64,000 nucleotides of DNA from Nonomuraea sp. SYSU D8015 (GCF_008065375.1 NZ_VJYI01000034.1:1-64000), one strand, 5' to 3'. Positions 47,879-56,728 are shown, counted from the first letter of the stretch. The notes: a model not told the origin generated them from the letters alone. A program made the numbers and translations.

Positions 47879-48742
47879 ATGTCTCCTCGGCCCGATCCTG
47901 GACGCGAGTTCATCCTCACGGTCTCCTGTACCGACAAGCCAGGCATCGTGTACGCCGTGACCAGCTTCCTGGTGCAGCACGGCGGCAACATGCTGCAGAG
48001 CAAGCAGTTCAACGACCGCAGGGGCGGCGGCTTCTTCATGCGCGTGCACTTCACGGCCCAGCACGGGCTGGAGGAGCTGCGCGCCGGCTTCACCTACGTC
48101 GCCGACTCCTTCCAGATGACCTGGCGGCTCAACGACGCCGCGACCCCCACCAGGTCGCTCATCATGGTGTCGAAGTTCGGCCACTGCATGAACGACCTGC
48201 TCTTCCGCCGCCAGGTGGGCGGGCTGAACATCGAGATCCCCGCGATCGTCTCCAACCATCCCGACCTGGAGCCGCTCGCGGCCTCCTACGGCGTGCCGTT
48301 CCACCACGTGCCGGTGACGCCCGAGACCAAGGCCGAGGCGGAGGCCAGGGTGCTGGAGCTGGTCGAGAAGTACGACGTGGACCTCGTGGTGCTCGCCCGC
48401 TACATGCAGATCCTGTCGGACGAGACATGCAAGCGCCTGGAAGGCCGGGCCATCAACATCCACCACTCCTTCCTGCCGGGGTTCAAGGGCGCCAAGCCGT
48501 ACCACCAGGCCCACGAGCGCGGGGTGAAGCTCATCGGCGCGACCGCGCACTACGTCACGGCCGACCTCGACGAGGGTCCGATCATCGAGCAGGACGTCGC
48601 CAGGGTGGACCACGAACTCGACCCCGACGACCTGATCGCGGCCGGCCGGGACGTCGAGGCCCACGTGCTGGCCCGTGCCGTGAAGTGGCACAGCGAGCAC
48701 CGGGTGCTGCTCAACGGCGACCGCACGGTCGTCTTCCGCTGA
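47879..48742 (+). CDS. purU: Formyltetrahydrofolate deformylase
   Basis: The 287-residue enzyme hydrolyses 10-formyl-THF to formate and THF. An N-terminal ACT domain (FILTVSCTDKPGIVYAVTSF) precedes a formyltransferase-type domain with INIHHSFLPGFKGAKPYHQA and TAHYVTADLDEGPIIEQD, which hold the catalytic Asn-His-Asp set. ATG 47879 follows AGGGGGTG. In this cluster it probably returns THF when demethylation of dimethylglycine and sarcosine floods the folate pool. It is convergent with betA across a terminator. Confidence 0.93.
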   Translation: MSPRPDPGREFILTVSCTDKPGIVYAVTSFLVQHGGNMLQSKQFNDRRGGGFFMRVHFTAQHGLEELRAGFTYVADSFQMTWRLNDAATPTRSLIMVSKFGHCMNDLLFRRQVGGLNIEIPAIVSNHPDLEPLAASYGVPFHHVPVTPETKAEAEARVLELVEKYDVDLVVLARYMQILSDETCKRLEGRAINIHHSFLPGFKGAKPYHQAHERGVKLIGATAHYVTADLDEGPIIEQDVARVDHELDPDDLIAAGRDVEAHVLARAVKWHSEHRVLLNGDRTVVFR

Positions 48743-48755
48743 CCGACGCACGAGC

Positions 48756-48792
48756 AGGAGGCGGTGGGGGGCGTCCCGCACCGCCTCCTTTT
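48756..48792. terminator. Rho-independent terminator between purU and betA
   Basis: AGGAGGCGGTG (48756-48766) pairs with CACCGCCTCCT (48779-48789), followed by TTT on the plus strand. It begins 14 bp after the purU stop and reaches the betA stop codon, so it probably serves both converging genes. Confidence 0.8.
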
Positions 48793-50432
48793 CACTTCTT
48801 CTGGTGCCGGTAGAACTCGACGGTCTCGGGCGGGAGCGGGGTGTTGCCGAGGATCAGGTCGGCCGCCTTCTCCGCCAGCATCATGACCGGCGCGTAGATG
48901 TTGCCGTTGGTGACGTACGGCATGACCGAGGCGTCCACCACGCGCAGCCCGTCGACGCCGTGCACGCGCATGGTCTCCGGGTCCACCACGGACATCTCGT
49001 CGATCCCCATCCTGGCCGTGCAGGACGGGTGCAGGGCCGTCTCGCCGTCCTTCGCGACCCAGTCGAGGATCTCCTCGTCGGTCTCGACGGACGGCCCCGG
49101 CGACAGCTCCCCGGTGCTGAACTCGGCCAGCGCGGGCTGCCCGAGGATGCTCCTGGCCACCCGGACGGCCTCCACCCACTCCCGGCGGTCCTGCGCGGTG
49201 GACAGATAGTTGAACCGCAGGGCGGGGTGCTGCCGGGGGTCGGCGCTCTTGATCTTCACCGAGCCGCGGGCATCGGAGTACATCGGCCCGACGTGCACCT
49301 GGTAGCCATGCCCGCCCGCGGGCGCCGAGCCGTCGTAGCGGACCGCGATGGGCAGGAAGTGGAACATCAGGTTGGGATAGTCGACGTCGTCGTTGCTGCG
49401 GACGAAGCCGCCGGCCTCGAAGTGGTTGGTCGCCCCTGGCCCCTTGCGCAGGAAGAGCCACTGCGCGCCGATCCACGGATGGCGCCACTTCTGCAGGTTG
49501 GGCTGCATCGAGACCGGTTCGGAGCAGCCGTGCTGGATGTAGACCTCCAGGTGGTCCTGCAGGTTCTCGCCGACGCCCGGCAGGTCGTGCACCACGCCGA
49601 TGCCCAGCGCGGACAGCTCACGCGCGTTGCCGACGCCCGACAGCTGCAGCAGCTGCGGCGAGTTGATGGCGCCGCCGCACAGGATGACCTCTTTGGCGCG
49701 TACGGTGCCGCCGTCGTACTCCACGCCGACCGCCCGCGTGCCCTCGAAGAGAACCCTCGACACGAACGCGCGGGTCTTGACCGTGAGGTTCGGGCGCTTG
49801 AGCACCGGGTGCAGGTAGGCGCGGGCGGCGCTGAGCCGCCGGCCGCGGCGGATGTTGCGGTCGAAGCGGGCGAAGCCCTCCTGACGGTAGCCGTTGACGT
49901 CGTCGGTGAGCGGGTAGCCTGCCTGCTGGACGGCCTCGAAGAACGCCGTGTAGAGCGGCGTGGTCGCGGGCCCGCGCTCCAGCGCCAGGGGCCCGTCATG
50001 GCCGCGGAAGGGGGTGCCCGGGTCGGCCAGGCAGTTCTCCATCCGCTTGAAGTAGGGCAGGCAGTGGGCGTAGTCCCAGTTCTTCATCCCGGGGTCGGCG
50101 CCCCAGCGCTCGTAGTCCATCGGGTTGCCCCGCTGGAAGATCATGCCGTTGATGCTGCTGGAGCCGCCGAGCACCTTCCCCCGGGCGTGGTAGATCCGCC
50201 TGCCGTGCATGTGAGGCTCGGGCTCGGACTCGTACTGCCAGTCGTAGAAGCGGTTGCCGATGGGGAACGGCAGGGCCGCGGGCATGTGGATGAACACGTC
50301 CCACGGATAGTCCGGGCGGCCGGCCTCCAGGACCAGCACGCGCGTGGCAGGGTCCGCGGAGAGCCGGTTGGCCAGGGCGCAGCCCGCCGAGCCGCCTCCG
50401 ACGATGACGAAGTCGTACTGGTGTGACGTCAT
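48792..50432 (-). CDS. betA: Choline dehydrogenase (GMC oxidoreductase)
   Basis: The 546-residue flavoenzyme has the FAD motif [19 protein letters not shown], the GMC signature [14 protein letters not shown] and the second signature near [16 protein letters not shown]-terminal catalytic residues lie in [10 protein letters not shown] (His) and [20 protein letters not shown] (Asn). It oxidises choline to betaine aldehyde. Other GMC alcohol oxidases look alike, so the neighbouring betB and betaine genes decide the call. ATG 50432 is preferred to an upstream GTG. It is divergent from the iclR gene and shares operator region D. Confidence 0.88.
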   Translation of the reverse strand: MTSHQYDFVIVGGGSAGCALANRLSADPATRVLVLEAGRPDYPWDVFIHMPAALPFPIGNRFYDWQYESEPEPHMHGRRIYHARGKVLGGSSSINGMIFQRGNPMDYERWGADPGMKNWDYAHCLPYFKRMENCLADPGTPFRGHDGPLALERGPATTPLYTAFFEAVQQAGYPLTDDVNGYRQEGFARFDRNIRRGRRLSAARAYLHPVLKRPNLTVKTRAFVSRVLFEGTRAVGVEYDGGTVRAKEVILCGGAINSPQLLQLSGVGNARELSALGIGVVHDLPGVGENLQDHLEVYIQHGCSEPVSMQPNLQKWRHPWIGAQWLFLRKGPGATNHFEAGGFVRSNDDVDYPNLMFHFLPIAVRYDGSAPAGGHGYQVHVGPMYSDARGSVKIKSADPRQHPALRFNYLSTAQDRREWVEAVRVARSILGQPALAEFSTGELSPGPSVETDEEILDWVAKDGETALHPSCTARMGIDEMSVVDPETMRVHGVDGLRVVDASVMPYVTNGNIYAPVMMLAEKAADLILGNTPLPPETVEFYRHQKK

Positions 50433-50466
50433 AGTGCCTCGTCTCATCGCACGTTTCACCGAATCG

Positions 50467-50500
50467 TATCGCTATACGCACCGTGTTTCACTAGATGCAA
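50467..50500. promoter_or_regulatory. Operator pair D between betA and iclR
   Basis: TTTC-ACTAGAT-GCAA (50486-50500) matches the regulon pattern at 7 of 8 bases. TATC-GCTATAC-GCAC (50467-50481) matches at 5 of 8 but shares the GCTATACGCA core with operator E. Centres are 19 bp apart. The pair lies 35-68 bp upstream of betA and at least 60 bp upstream of iclR, which suits autoregulation. Confidence 0.6.
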
Positions 50501-50559
50501 CATGAGATCTTTTGGTCGTACGTTCGACGCAGGTTCCCCGTAGCACTTACAGTTTCGCT

Positions 50560-51333
50560 ATGAGCAACGACTCGGGCAGCGGGGGCGTGCAGTCCGTCGA
50601 CAGGGCGATCAGTGTGCTGGAGATCCTGTCCCGCCGGGGCGAGGCCGGCGTGAGCGAGGTCGCCGCGGAGATCGACGTCCACAAGTCGACCGCCTTCCGG
50701 CTGCTCGGCGCGCTGGAGGCGCGCGGCCTGGTGGAGCAGGCCGAGGACCGCGGCAAATATCGCCTCGGCTTCGGCATCATCCGGCTGGCGGGCGGGGTCA
50801 GCACGCAGATGGACATCATCCAGCGGGCCCGGCCGGTCTGCCACCGGCTGGCCGAGGAGATCGGCGAGACGGTGAACATCGCCGTGCTCCGCTCCACGTA
50901 CGCGGTCAACCTCGACCAGGTCCGCGGCCCGTCGGCGGTCACCGCCTACAACTGGGTCGGCCAGATCACCCCGCTGCACGCCACCTCCAGCGGCAAGGTG
51001 CTGCTCGCCCACCTCGACGACCAAGAGCGCGCCCGGCTGCTGTCGGAGGTGACGCTGGACGGCCTCACGGCCCGGACGATCATCGACGTCGACGCGCTGG
51101 AGAAGCAGCTCGCCGAGGCGCGCCAGGCGGGCTTCGCCTTCTGCCTGGAGGAGCTGGAGGACGGGCTCAACACCATGGCGGCGCCCATCCGCGCCTACCA
51201 CGGCGAGGTCGTCGCCGCGGTCAGCGCCTCCGGGCCCGCCTACCGCTTCAGCCTCGAGCGCATCCAGGAGTTCGCGCCCCTCCTCATCGGCGGGGCCGAC
51301 GAGATCAGCCGGCGGCTCGGCTACGCGGGTTAG
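50560..51333 (+). CDS. IclR-family regulator of the betaine cluster
   Basis: The 257-residue protein has the IclR winged helix at the N-terminus (VSEVAAEIDVHKSTAFRLLG, then LVEQAEDRGKYRLGFG). The C-terminal effector domain includes HATSSGKVLLAHLDDQERAR and FCLEELEDGLNTMAAPIRAY. ATG 50560 begins the family-typical SVDRAISVLEIL segment after a short lead. It is the only regulator gene within the cluster and its own promoter carries the shared motif. The effector is unknown; betaine, dimethylglycine or sarcosine are candidates. Its stop overlaps that of the convergent oxygenase gene. Confidence 0.9.
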   Translation: MSNDSGSGGVQSVDRAISVLEILSRRGEAGVSEVAAEIDVHKSTAFRLLGALEARGLVEQAEDRGKYRLGFGIIRLAGGVSTQMDIIQRARPVCHRLAEEIGETVNIAVLRSTYAVNLDQVRGPSAVTAYNWVGQITPLHATSSGKVLLAHLDDQERARLLSEVTLDGLTARTIIDVDALEKQLAEARQAGFAFCLEELEDGLNTMAAPIRAYHGEVVAAVSASGPAYRFSLERIQEFAPLLIGGADEISRRLGYAG

Positions 51334-52445
51334 CCGACCCGGTCCTGGACCCATTCGTGGAAGGCGCCGATGTGGTGCTCGCTGGGCACCAGGACGCCGC
51401 CGTCGCGGTACGTGCGCGAGCTCATCGCGGGCTGGCAGCGCTCGCAGGCGTCGAAGTCCTGTTCGTTGACCCGGTGGAAGAGCTCGACCGACTTGTTCAG
51501 ATCCTTGCCACTGGCCACGACCTCCGGCAGGTAGAGCCAGTCGCACTCGACCACCGTGCGGTCGACGGCGAGGGGGAACATGCGGTGCAGGATGACGTGG
51601 TCGGGCACCAGGTTGACGAAGACCTGCGGCTTGATGGTGATCGCGTAGTAGCGCCGGTCCTGGTCATCTCTCAGCGTCGGGATGCGGTCGAGCCCCTCCG
51701 AGCCGTCCACGGTGAAGCCCTCGATCTGCTCGCCGAACTCCGCGCCGTGGCCGACGAAGTATTGAGCGGCGTACCCGTCGGCGAACTCCGGCAGCACCTC
51801 GGTCAGCTCAGGGTGGATCGTGGCGCAGTGGTAGCACTCCATGAAGTTCTCGACGATGAGCTTCCAGTTGGCCTTGACGTCGTAGACGATCCGCCGGCCG
51901 ACCTCCAGGTTCGCCACGTCGTAGTTGTCGATCAGCTCGAGCGCGCCCAGCCGCTCGGCCACCGCGCCGTGCACGTCCTGCTCGAACGACGGCGGGTCGT
52001 CGGCCAGGCAGACCCACACGTAGCCGAGCCATTCCCGGACGTGCACCTTCACCAGCCCGTACTTCACCCGGTCCAGGTCGGCCATCTTGGTCAGGTTGGG
52101 CGCCGCGATCAGCTTGCCGTCCAGGTCGTACGTCCACGCGTGGTAGGGGCACTGGAAGGCCCGCTTGACCTCGCCGGACTCCTCCGTGCACAGGGTCGCG
52201 CCGCGGTGCCGGCAGACGTTGTAGAAGGCCCGGATCGACCCGTCACGCGCCCGGCTGATGATCAGATTCTCGGTGCCGACCTGCACCGTCCTGAACGACC
52301 CCGGCTTGGGCACGTCGGACGAGCGTACCGCGCAGAACCACATCGCCTCGAAGATTTCCTTCTGCTCCAGCGCGAAGATCTCCGGATCGGTGTAGTAGCG
52401 GCCCGGCAGGGTGGGGATCACGCTGGAGGTCGTTGCGGTGGTCAC
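51330..52445 (-). CDS. Rieske-type oxygenase, probable glycine betaine demethylase
   Basis: The 371-residue protein is the oxygenase component of a Rieske non-heme iron system. The 2Fe-2S ligands are Cys78, His80, Cys99 and His102. The mononuclear iron motif is in NWKLIVENFMECYHCATIHP, with His206 and His211. Its length and motifs resemble GbcA, which demethylates glycine betaine to dimethylglycine and formaldehyde; betA-betB upstream and the dimethylglycine enzyme downstream in the pathway support this. Electrons probably come from the ferredoxin (55380) and reductase (54196) in the same operon. The stop overlaps the iclR stop. Confidence 0.87.
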   Translation of the reverse strand: MTTATTSSVIPTLPGRYYTDPEIFALEQKEIFEAMWFCAVRSSDVPKPGSFRTVQVGTENLIISRARDGSIRAFYNVCRHRGATLCTEESGEVKRAFQCPYHAWTYDLDGKLIAAPNLTKMADLDRVKYGLVKVHVREWLGYVWVCLADDPPSFEQDVHGAVAERLGALELIDNYDVANLEVGRRIVYDVKANWKLIVENFMECYHCATIHPELTEVLPEFADGYAAQYFVGHGAEFGEQIEGFTVDGSEGLDRIPTLRDDQDRRYYAITIKPQVFVNLVPDHVILHRMFPLAVDRTVVECDWLYLPEVVASGKDLNKSVELFHRVNEQDFDACERCQPAMSSRTYRDGGVLVPSEHHIGAFHEWVQDRVG

Positions 52446-52472
52446 GGAAGTCTCCTCTGGGTACGGGCCGGG

Positions 52473-53096
52473 TCAGTGCCCTCGGCGGATCCAGTCCTCT
52501 AGCTGCGGAGCCTCGGCTCCGATGGTGGTGTCGTCGCCGTGCCCGGTGTGCACCACCGTCTCGGCGGGGAGCGTGAGCAGGGTCTGGCTGATGGACGAGA
52601 TGATCGTGGGGAAGTCGCTGTACGACCTGCCCGTGGCTCCCGGTCCACCCTGGAAGAGGGTGTCGCCGGAGAACAGCGCGCCGAGCTCGGGCACGTACAG
52701 GCACACGGCTCCCGGGGCGTGCCCGGGGGTGTGCAGGACGTGGACGGCGCAGTCCCCGAGGCGCAGGATCTGCCCGTTCACCAGCGGCCGGTCCGGCGAC
52801 GCGGAGGGGTGCGCGAGCTTCCAGAGCACCTCGTCGTCCGGGTGCAGCAGCACCGGCGCCCCCGTGCGCGCGGCCAGCTCGGGCGCGGCGTCGACGTGGT
52901 CGTTGTGGGCGTGCGTGCAGACGATCCCGGTGACCCGGCGGTCGCCCACGGCACGTGCGATCGCCGCGGCGTCGTGGGCCGCGTCGACGACGAGGACCTG
53001 GTCGTCGTCACCCAGCAGCCAGACGTTGTTGTCGACGTCCCACGTGCCGCCGTCCAGGCTGAAGGTGCCGGAGGTGACCAGGCGCTCGATCCGCAT
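52473..53096 (-). CDS. Metallo-beta-lactamase-fold hydrolase, possible S-formylmycothiol hydrolase
   Basis: The 207-residue protein has the metal motif THAHNDH, then HTPGHAPGAV, SGDTLFQGGPG and TGHGDDT, typical of glyoxalase-II-like enzymes. ATG 53096 overlaps the mscR stop by 1 bp (TGATG). A hydrolase of this type often accompanies the mycothiol-dependent formaldehyde dehydrogenase in actinobacteria and is inferred to release formate from S-formylmycothiol. That activity is inferred from position. It is 27 bp ahead of the oxygenase gene. Confidence 0.8.
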   Translation of the reverse strand: MRIERLVTSGTFSLDGGTWDVDNNVWLLGDDDQVLVVDAAHDAAAIARAVGDRRVTGIVCTHAHNDHVDAAPELAARTGAPVLLHPDDEVLWKLAHPSASPDRPLVNGQILRLGDCAVHVLHTPGHAPGAVCLYVPELGALFSGDTLFQGGPGATGRSYSDFPTIISSISQTLLTLPAETVVHTGHGDDTTIGAEAPQLEDWIRRGH

Positions 53097-54181
53097 CACA
53101 GCACCACCACGGAGCGCAGCACCTCGCCGTGGTGCATCTTGGTGAAGGCCTCCTCGACGTCGCCCAGGCCGATGGTCTCGGTGACGAACGCGTCGAGGTC
53201 GAAGCGGCCCTGCAGGTAGAGGGAGATCAGCATGGGGAAGTCGCGGCTCGGCAGGCAGTCGCCGTACCAGCTGGACTTGAGCGCGCCGCCGCGGCCGAAG
53301 ACGTCGAGGAGCGGCAAATCGAGCGTCATCTCGGGAGTGGGGACGCCCACGAGCACCACGGTCCCGGCCAGGTCGCGGGCGTAGAACGCCTGCTTGTACG
53401 TTTCCGGCCGGCCGACCGCGTCGATCACCACGTCCGCGCCGAAACCGCCGGTGAGCTCCCTGATCCGTTCGACCGGGTCGCTCTCCTTGGCGTTGACGGT
53501 GTGCGTCGCGCCGAAGCCGCGAGCCCAGTCGAGCTTCCGGTCGTCCACGTCGACGGCGATGATCGTGGTGGCGCCGACCAGCCGGGCCCCGGCGATCGCC
53601 GCGTTGCCGACGCCGCCGCAGCCGATGACCGCGACCGAGTCGCCGCGGCCGACGCCGCCGGTGTTCACTGCCGCGCCGAGGCCGGCCATCACGCCGCACC
53701 CGAGGAGTCCGGCGGCGGCCGGGGAGGCGGCCGGGTCGACCTTCGTGCACTGGCCCGCGGCCACCAGCGTCTTCTCGGCGAACGCGCCGATGCCCAGGGC
53801 GGGGCTGAGCGGCGTGCCGTCCGCCAGCGTCATCTTCTGGGTGGCGTTGTGGGTGTTGAAGCAGTACTGCGGGCGGCCCCTGAGACAGGAACGGCAGGAC
53901 CCGCACACGGCGCGCCAGTTGAGGATGACGAAGTCGCCGGGCGCGACGTCGGCGACGCCGGGGCCGACGGCCTCCACCACACCGGCGGCCTCGTGGCCGA
54001 GCAGGAACGGGTAGTCGTCGCTGATGCCGCCTTCACGGTAGTGCAGGTCGGTGTGGCAGACGCCGCAGGTCTGCACCTTCACCAGCGCTTCGCCCGGGCC
54101 CGGATCCGGCACGAGGATCGTCTCCAGGCTGACCGGCTTGCCCTTGCCCGTCGCGACCACGCCGCGTACTTCATGAGCCAT
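53096..54181 (-). CDS. mscR: S-(hydroxymethyl)mycothiol dehydrogenase
   Basis: The 361-residue zinc alcohol dehydrogenase has catalytic-zinc residues in CGVCHTDLH and GHEAAG, structural-zinc cysteines in [15 protein letters not shown] and the NAD motif [15 protein letters not shown]. The whole sequence matches the mycothiol-dependent formaldehyde dehydrogenase type rather than the glutathione type. It oxidises the adduct of mycothiol and formaldehyde. Here formaldehyde would come from the Rieske demethylase in the same operon. It lies 14 bp after the reductase stop. Confidence 0.9.
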   Translation of the reverse strand: MAHEVRGVVATGKGKPVSLETILVPDPGPGEALVKVQTCGVCHTDLHYREGGISDDYPFLLGHEAAGVVEAVGPGVADVAPGDFVILNWRAVCGSCRSCLRGRPQYCFNTHNATQKMTLADGTPLSPALGIGAFAEKTLVAAGQCTKVDPAASPAAAGLLGCGVMAGLGAAVNTGGVGRGDSVAVIGCGGVGNAAIAGARLVGATTIIAVDVDDRKLDWARGFGATHTVNAKESDPVERIRELTGGFGADVVIDAVGRPETYKQAFYARDLAGTVVLVGVPTPEMTLDLPLLDVFGRGGALKSSWYGDCLPSRDFPMLISLYLQGRFDLDAFVTETIGLGDVEEAFTKMHHGEVLRSVVVL

Positions 54182-54195
54182 GTCTTACTCCTGTG

Positions 54196-55383
54196 CTAGC
54201 CGGCCTGCACCGGCATGGTCTCGAGTTGGCGACGCCAACGGGTGAACAGCCGGACCTGGTTGACGCCCAGCACCGCCACCGGCCGATCGGCCTGCCGGTA
54301 GACGGCGAGGAACCTGCCGTCGGCCGGATCGCCTTCCTCCACGGTCACGGTGTCCGCCTCGTCGGCGCGCCCGATGAACTGGATCTTCATGTCGAACTGG
54401 TCGGACCAGATGTAGGCCGGGCGCGGGGGCGCCGGGCGGGCGGTGCCGCCGGACAACAGTGTCGCCGCCGCGACGGCGGCCCGCTGCCGGGCGCCGGTCC
54501 AGTGCTCGATCCGGTGGTGACGGCCCTGCGCGGGGTCCCACCAGGCCGCGCAGTCGCCGACGGCGACGATCCCCGGGACGGAGGTGCCGCCTCCCTCGTC
54601 GCAGAGCACGCCGTCGCCCAGTTCGACGCCGCTCCCCCGCAACCAGGCGGTGTTGGGCACCGCTCCGATGCCGACCACCACGACGTCGGCAGGCAGATGC
54701 GTGCCGTCTTCCAGCCGTACGCCGTCGGCGCGGAGCGAGCCCGCGCGCTCCGTGGCCGTCACCTCGGTCACGCGGGCGCCGGCGATCAGGCGGACGCCGC
54801 GCTGCTCGTGCAGGGCGGCGATGGCCTGAGCCATCGTGAGACCGACGACGCCGGCCAGCGGCGCCGGTCCCGACTCCACGAGGGTGACGCCGAGGCCGAG
54901 CTCGCGGGCCGTGGCGGCGACCTCGGCGCCGATGAAACCGCCGCCGATCACCACCAGTCGCCCGGCGCTCTCCAACTCGGCGCGCAGGGCGTGGGCGTCG
55001 TCGAGGGTGCGCAGCGTGTGCACGCCGCGCAGACCCTCGGTGCGCGGGAGCGTCCGCGCGGCCGCGCCGGTGGCGATCACGATGCCGTCGACCACCAGGG
55101 AGGTGCCGTCGCTCAACGTGATCCGGCGGGAGACCGCGTCCAGGCCGGTCGCGGCCACGCCGAGCCGCCATTCGATGCGGGGATCCTCGCCGTCGTCCTC
55201 CAGGGCCAGGTCGGCCTCGCCGATCACGCCCTTGAGGAAGTCCTTGGAGAGAGGGGGGCGGTCGTAGGGCCGGTGCCGCTCCTCCCCGATGACGACGAGC
55301 CGTCCCTCGTAGCCCTGATCGCGAAGGGCGCGGGCCGTCAGCAACCCGGCGAGCGAGGCGCCGACCACGCAGACCGTGTTCAC
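54196..55383 (-). CDS. FAD-dependent ferredoxin reductase (oxygenase electron transfer)
   Basis: The 395-residue protein has two dinucleotide-binding domains: VCVVGASLAGLLTARALRDQ for FAD and LVVIGGGFIGAEVAATAREL for NAD(P)H. The motif VPGIVAVGDCAAWW contacts FAD. It belongs to the family of reductases that serve Rieske dioxygenases and P450s. GTG 55383 overlaps the ferredoxin stop by 4 bp. In this operon it probably transfers electrons from NAD(P)H to the Rieske ferredoxin. Confidence 0.9.
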   Translation of the reverse strand: MNTVCVVGASLAGLLTARALRDQGYEGRLVVIGEERHRPYDRPPLSKDFLKGVIGEADLALEDDGEDPRIEWRLGVAATGLDAVSRRITLSDGTSLVVDGIVIATGAAARTLPRTEGLRGVHTLRTLDDAHALRAELESAGRLVVIGGGFIGAEVAATARELGLGVTLVESGPAPLAGVVGLTMAQAIAALHEQRGVRLIAGARVTEVTATERAGSLRADGVRLEDGTHLPADVVVVGIGAVPNTAWLRGSGVELGDGVLCDEGGGTSVPGIVAVGDCAAWWDPAQGRHHRIEHWTGARQRAAVAAATLLSGGTARPAPPRPAYIWSDQFDMKIQFIGRADEADTVTVEEGDPADGRFLAVYRQADRPVAVLGVNQVRLFTRWRRQLETMPVQAG

Positions 55384-55730
55384 GCCTGGCCCTTCACGGT
55401 GACACCCGGCGGCAGGTTGGGCGGCGCGTCCGACGGCACGACGTAGATGACGTCGTCCTCCACGACGACCTGATGCGTGCGGACCGGCCGCTTCGCGGGC
55501 GGGGCGTCCACCATCCCGGTGCGCAGGTCGAAGCGCGAGGCGTGCAGCGGGCATTCGACCTCGCAGCCCTCCAGCCATCCGTCCGCCAGCGAGGCATCCT
55601 GGTGAGTGCAGGTGTCGTCGATCGCGAAGAGGTCACCGTCGTCGGTGTGGAAGACCGCGATGGGCGGATCGACGTCGAGGCGGAGGGCCTCTCCTCGCGG
55701 CAGTGACGCGAGAGGGCACGCAGGGATCAT
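55380..55730 (-). CDS. Rieske-type 2Fe-2S ferredoxin
   Basis: The 116-residue protein has the Rieske ligand set Cys41-x-His43 and Cys60-x2-His63, in CTHQDASLADGW and EVECPLH. Small proteins of this kind feed electrons to Rieske oxygenases. ATG 55730 (MIPACPL) is preferred to ATG 55751, which would run into the operator region. It is the first gene of a five-gene operon (ferredoxin, reductase, mscR, hydrolase, oxygenase). Confidence 0.9.
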   Translation of the reverse strand: MIPACPLASLPRGEALRLDVDPPIAVFHTDDGDLFAIDDTCTHQDASLADGWLEGCEVECPLHASRFDLRTGMVDAPPAKRPVRTHQVVVEDDVIYVVPSDAPPNLPPGVTVKGQA

Positions 55731-55745
55731 CGTGTCACACCCCGG

Positions 55746-55779
55746 TTTCACAAAGAGAAACGTCTAGCGCTATACGCAA
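55746..55779 (-). promoter_or_regulatory. Operator pair E at the oxygenase operon
   Basis: TAGC-GCTATAC-GCAA (55765-55779) matches the regulon pattern at 7 of 8 bases. TTTC-ACAAAGA-GAAA (55746-55760) matches at 6 of 8 and shares TTTCAC with operator D. Centres are 19 bp apart, and the sites lie 16-30 and 35-49 bp upstream of ATG 55730. Confidence 0.65.
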
Positions 55780-55894
55780 CAGACTGAGGGTGCGGAATGC
55801 GGATGTCAAGACCGGTTTGCGGGGACTTGGTGCATGGTTTCTGATTGGGCTTCCCACCCGCTACCCGCAGGTCACGGGGAGGCCGGTACGCCGG

Positions 55895-56479
55895 TCAGCT
55901 GCGCAGGCGTGGCCAGCTCGACTTCGGCTGCCATCCGGCCGGAGGATCCTCCCCCACCAGCCCGTCCACGGCCTCGCGGAGCAGGTCGGCATGGCCGGTG
56001 TGCCGCCCGTACTCCTCGATCAGGTCGCAGACCAGCCGGCGCAGGCTGACACGGCGCCCGTCGGAGTAGGCGAGGTGGACGAGCTGGTCGAGCCCGCCGG
56101 CGGCCAGGGCCGCGTCGAGCTTCGCCCGGGACCGTTCGACGGTGGCGTCCCAGAGTGCGTAGAGGTCTTCGGGGCTGTCGTCGGCGGCCGAGGTGAAGTC
56201 CCAGTCGGGGTCGGCGTCCCAGTCCGCGGTGTCCCACGGCGTGCCGAGCGGCGCGCCGCTGAGCTTGGGGCCGAACATCGCGTCCTCGGCACGCGCGAGG
56301 TGCTTGAGCAGCCCGCCCAGCGTCAGCGAGGAGGCGCCGACGCGGGTCCGCAGCCCGGTCGCGTCGAGGTCGTCGGTCTTCCAGCGGAAGGTTGTGCGCA
56401 GGCGCTCGAGGGCGCCGACGAGGTGCTCGGCCTCGGTGCCCGCGAGGGGCGGCTCCCACCAGTAATCGTCGTCAGCCAT
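55895..56479 (-). CDS. DinB/DUF664-family protein
   Basis: The 194-residue protein has the four-helix DinB-like pattern: EHLVGALERLRTTFRWKTDD, LTLGGLLKHLARAEDAMFGP, and a late VCDLIEEYGRHTGHADLLRE. His residues in HLARAE and YGRHTGHAD are in the positions that bind metal in this superfamily. Members include mycothiol- and bacillithiol-dependent transferases, but this one cannot be assigned. ATG 56479 (MADDDYWWEPPLAG) is the family-typical start. Confidence 0.85.
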   Translation of the reverse strand: MADDDYWWEPPLAGTEAEHLVGALERLRTTFRWKTDDLDATGLRTRVGASSLTLGGLLKHLARAEDAMFGPKLSGAPLGTPWDTADWDADPDWDFTSAADDSPEDLYALWDATVERSRAKLDAALAAGGLDQLVHLAYSDGRRVSLRRLVCDLIEEYGRHTGHADLLREAVDGLVGEDPPAGWQPKSSWPRLRS

Positions 56480-56632
56480 GCCGCAACCGTAGAGCCCATT
56501 CCGGACGTTCTGCGTCCGGAGCCCGTCAGAGCTCCAGAGACCGCTCCAGCAACTGCGCGCGGGCACCGAGATGGAGCGGCCGTGCTCTTGTGATACAAGC
56601 GGTCCGCGCGGTAGAAACGTCCGACCGTATGT

Positions 56633-56648
56633 GAGAGAGCGCTCTCTC
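56633..56648 (+). promoter_or_regulatory. 16-bp palindrome upstream of the secreted beta-helix gene
   Basis: GAGAGAGC-GCTCTCTC is a perfect 16-bp palindrome, 81 bp upstream of the ATG at 56729. Its GC-centred GAGCGCTC core resembles operators of CebR/LacI-family sugar regulators in actinomycetes. The regulator is not encoded in this part of the window. Confidence 0.55.
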
Positions 56649-56728
56649 GCGGGTCCGGCGGTGTCCGGCCGCCCGTCTGAGAACCCCCTCGGCCGAGCGC
56701 TGCAGAGGCAGCGGAAAGGACGGACCGT

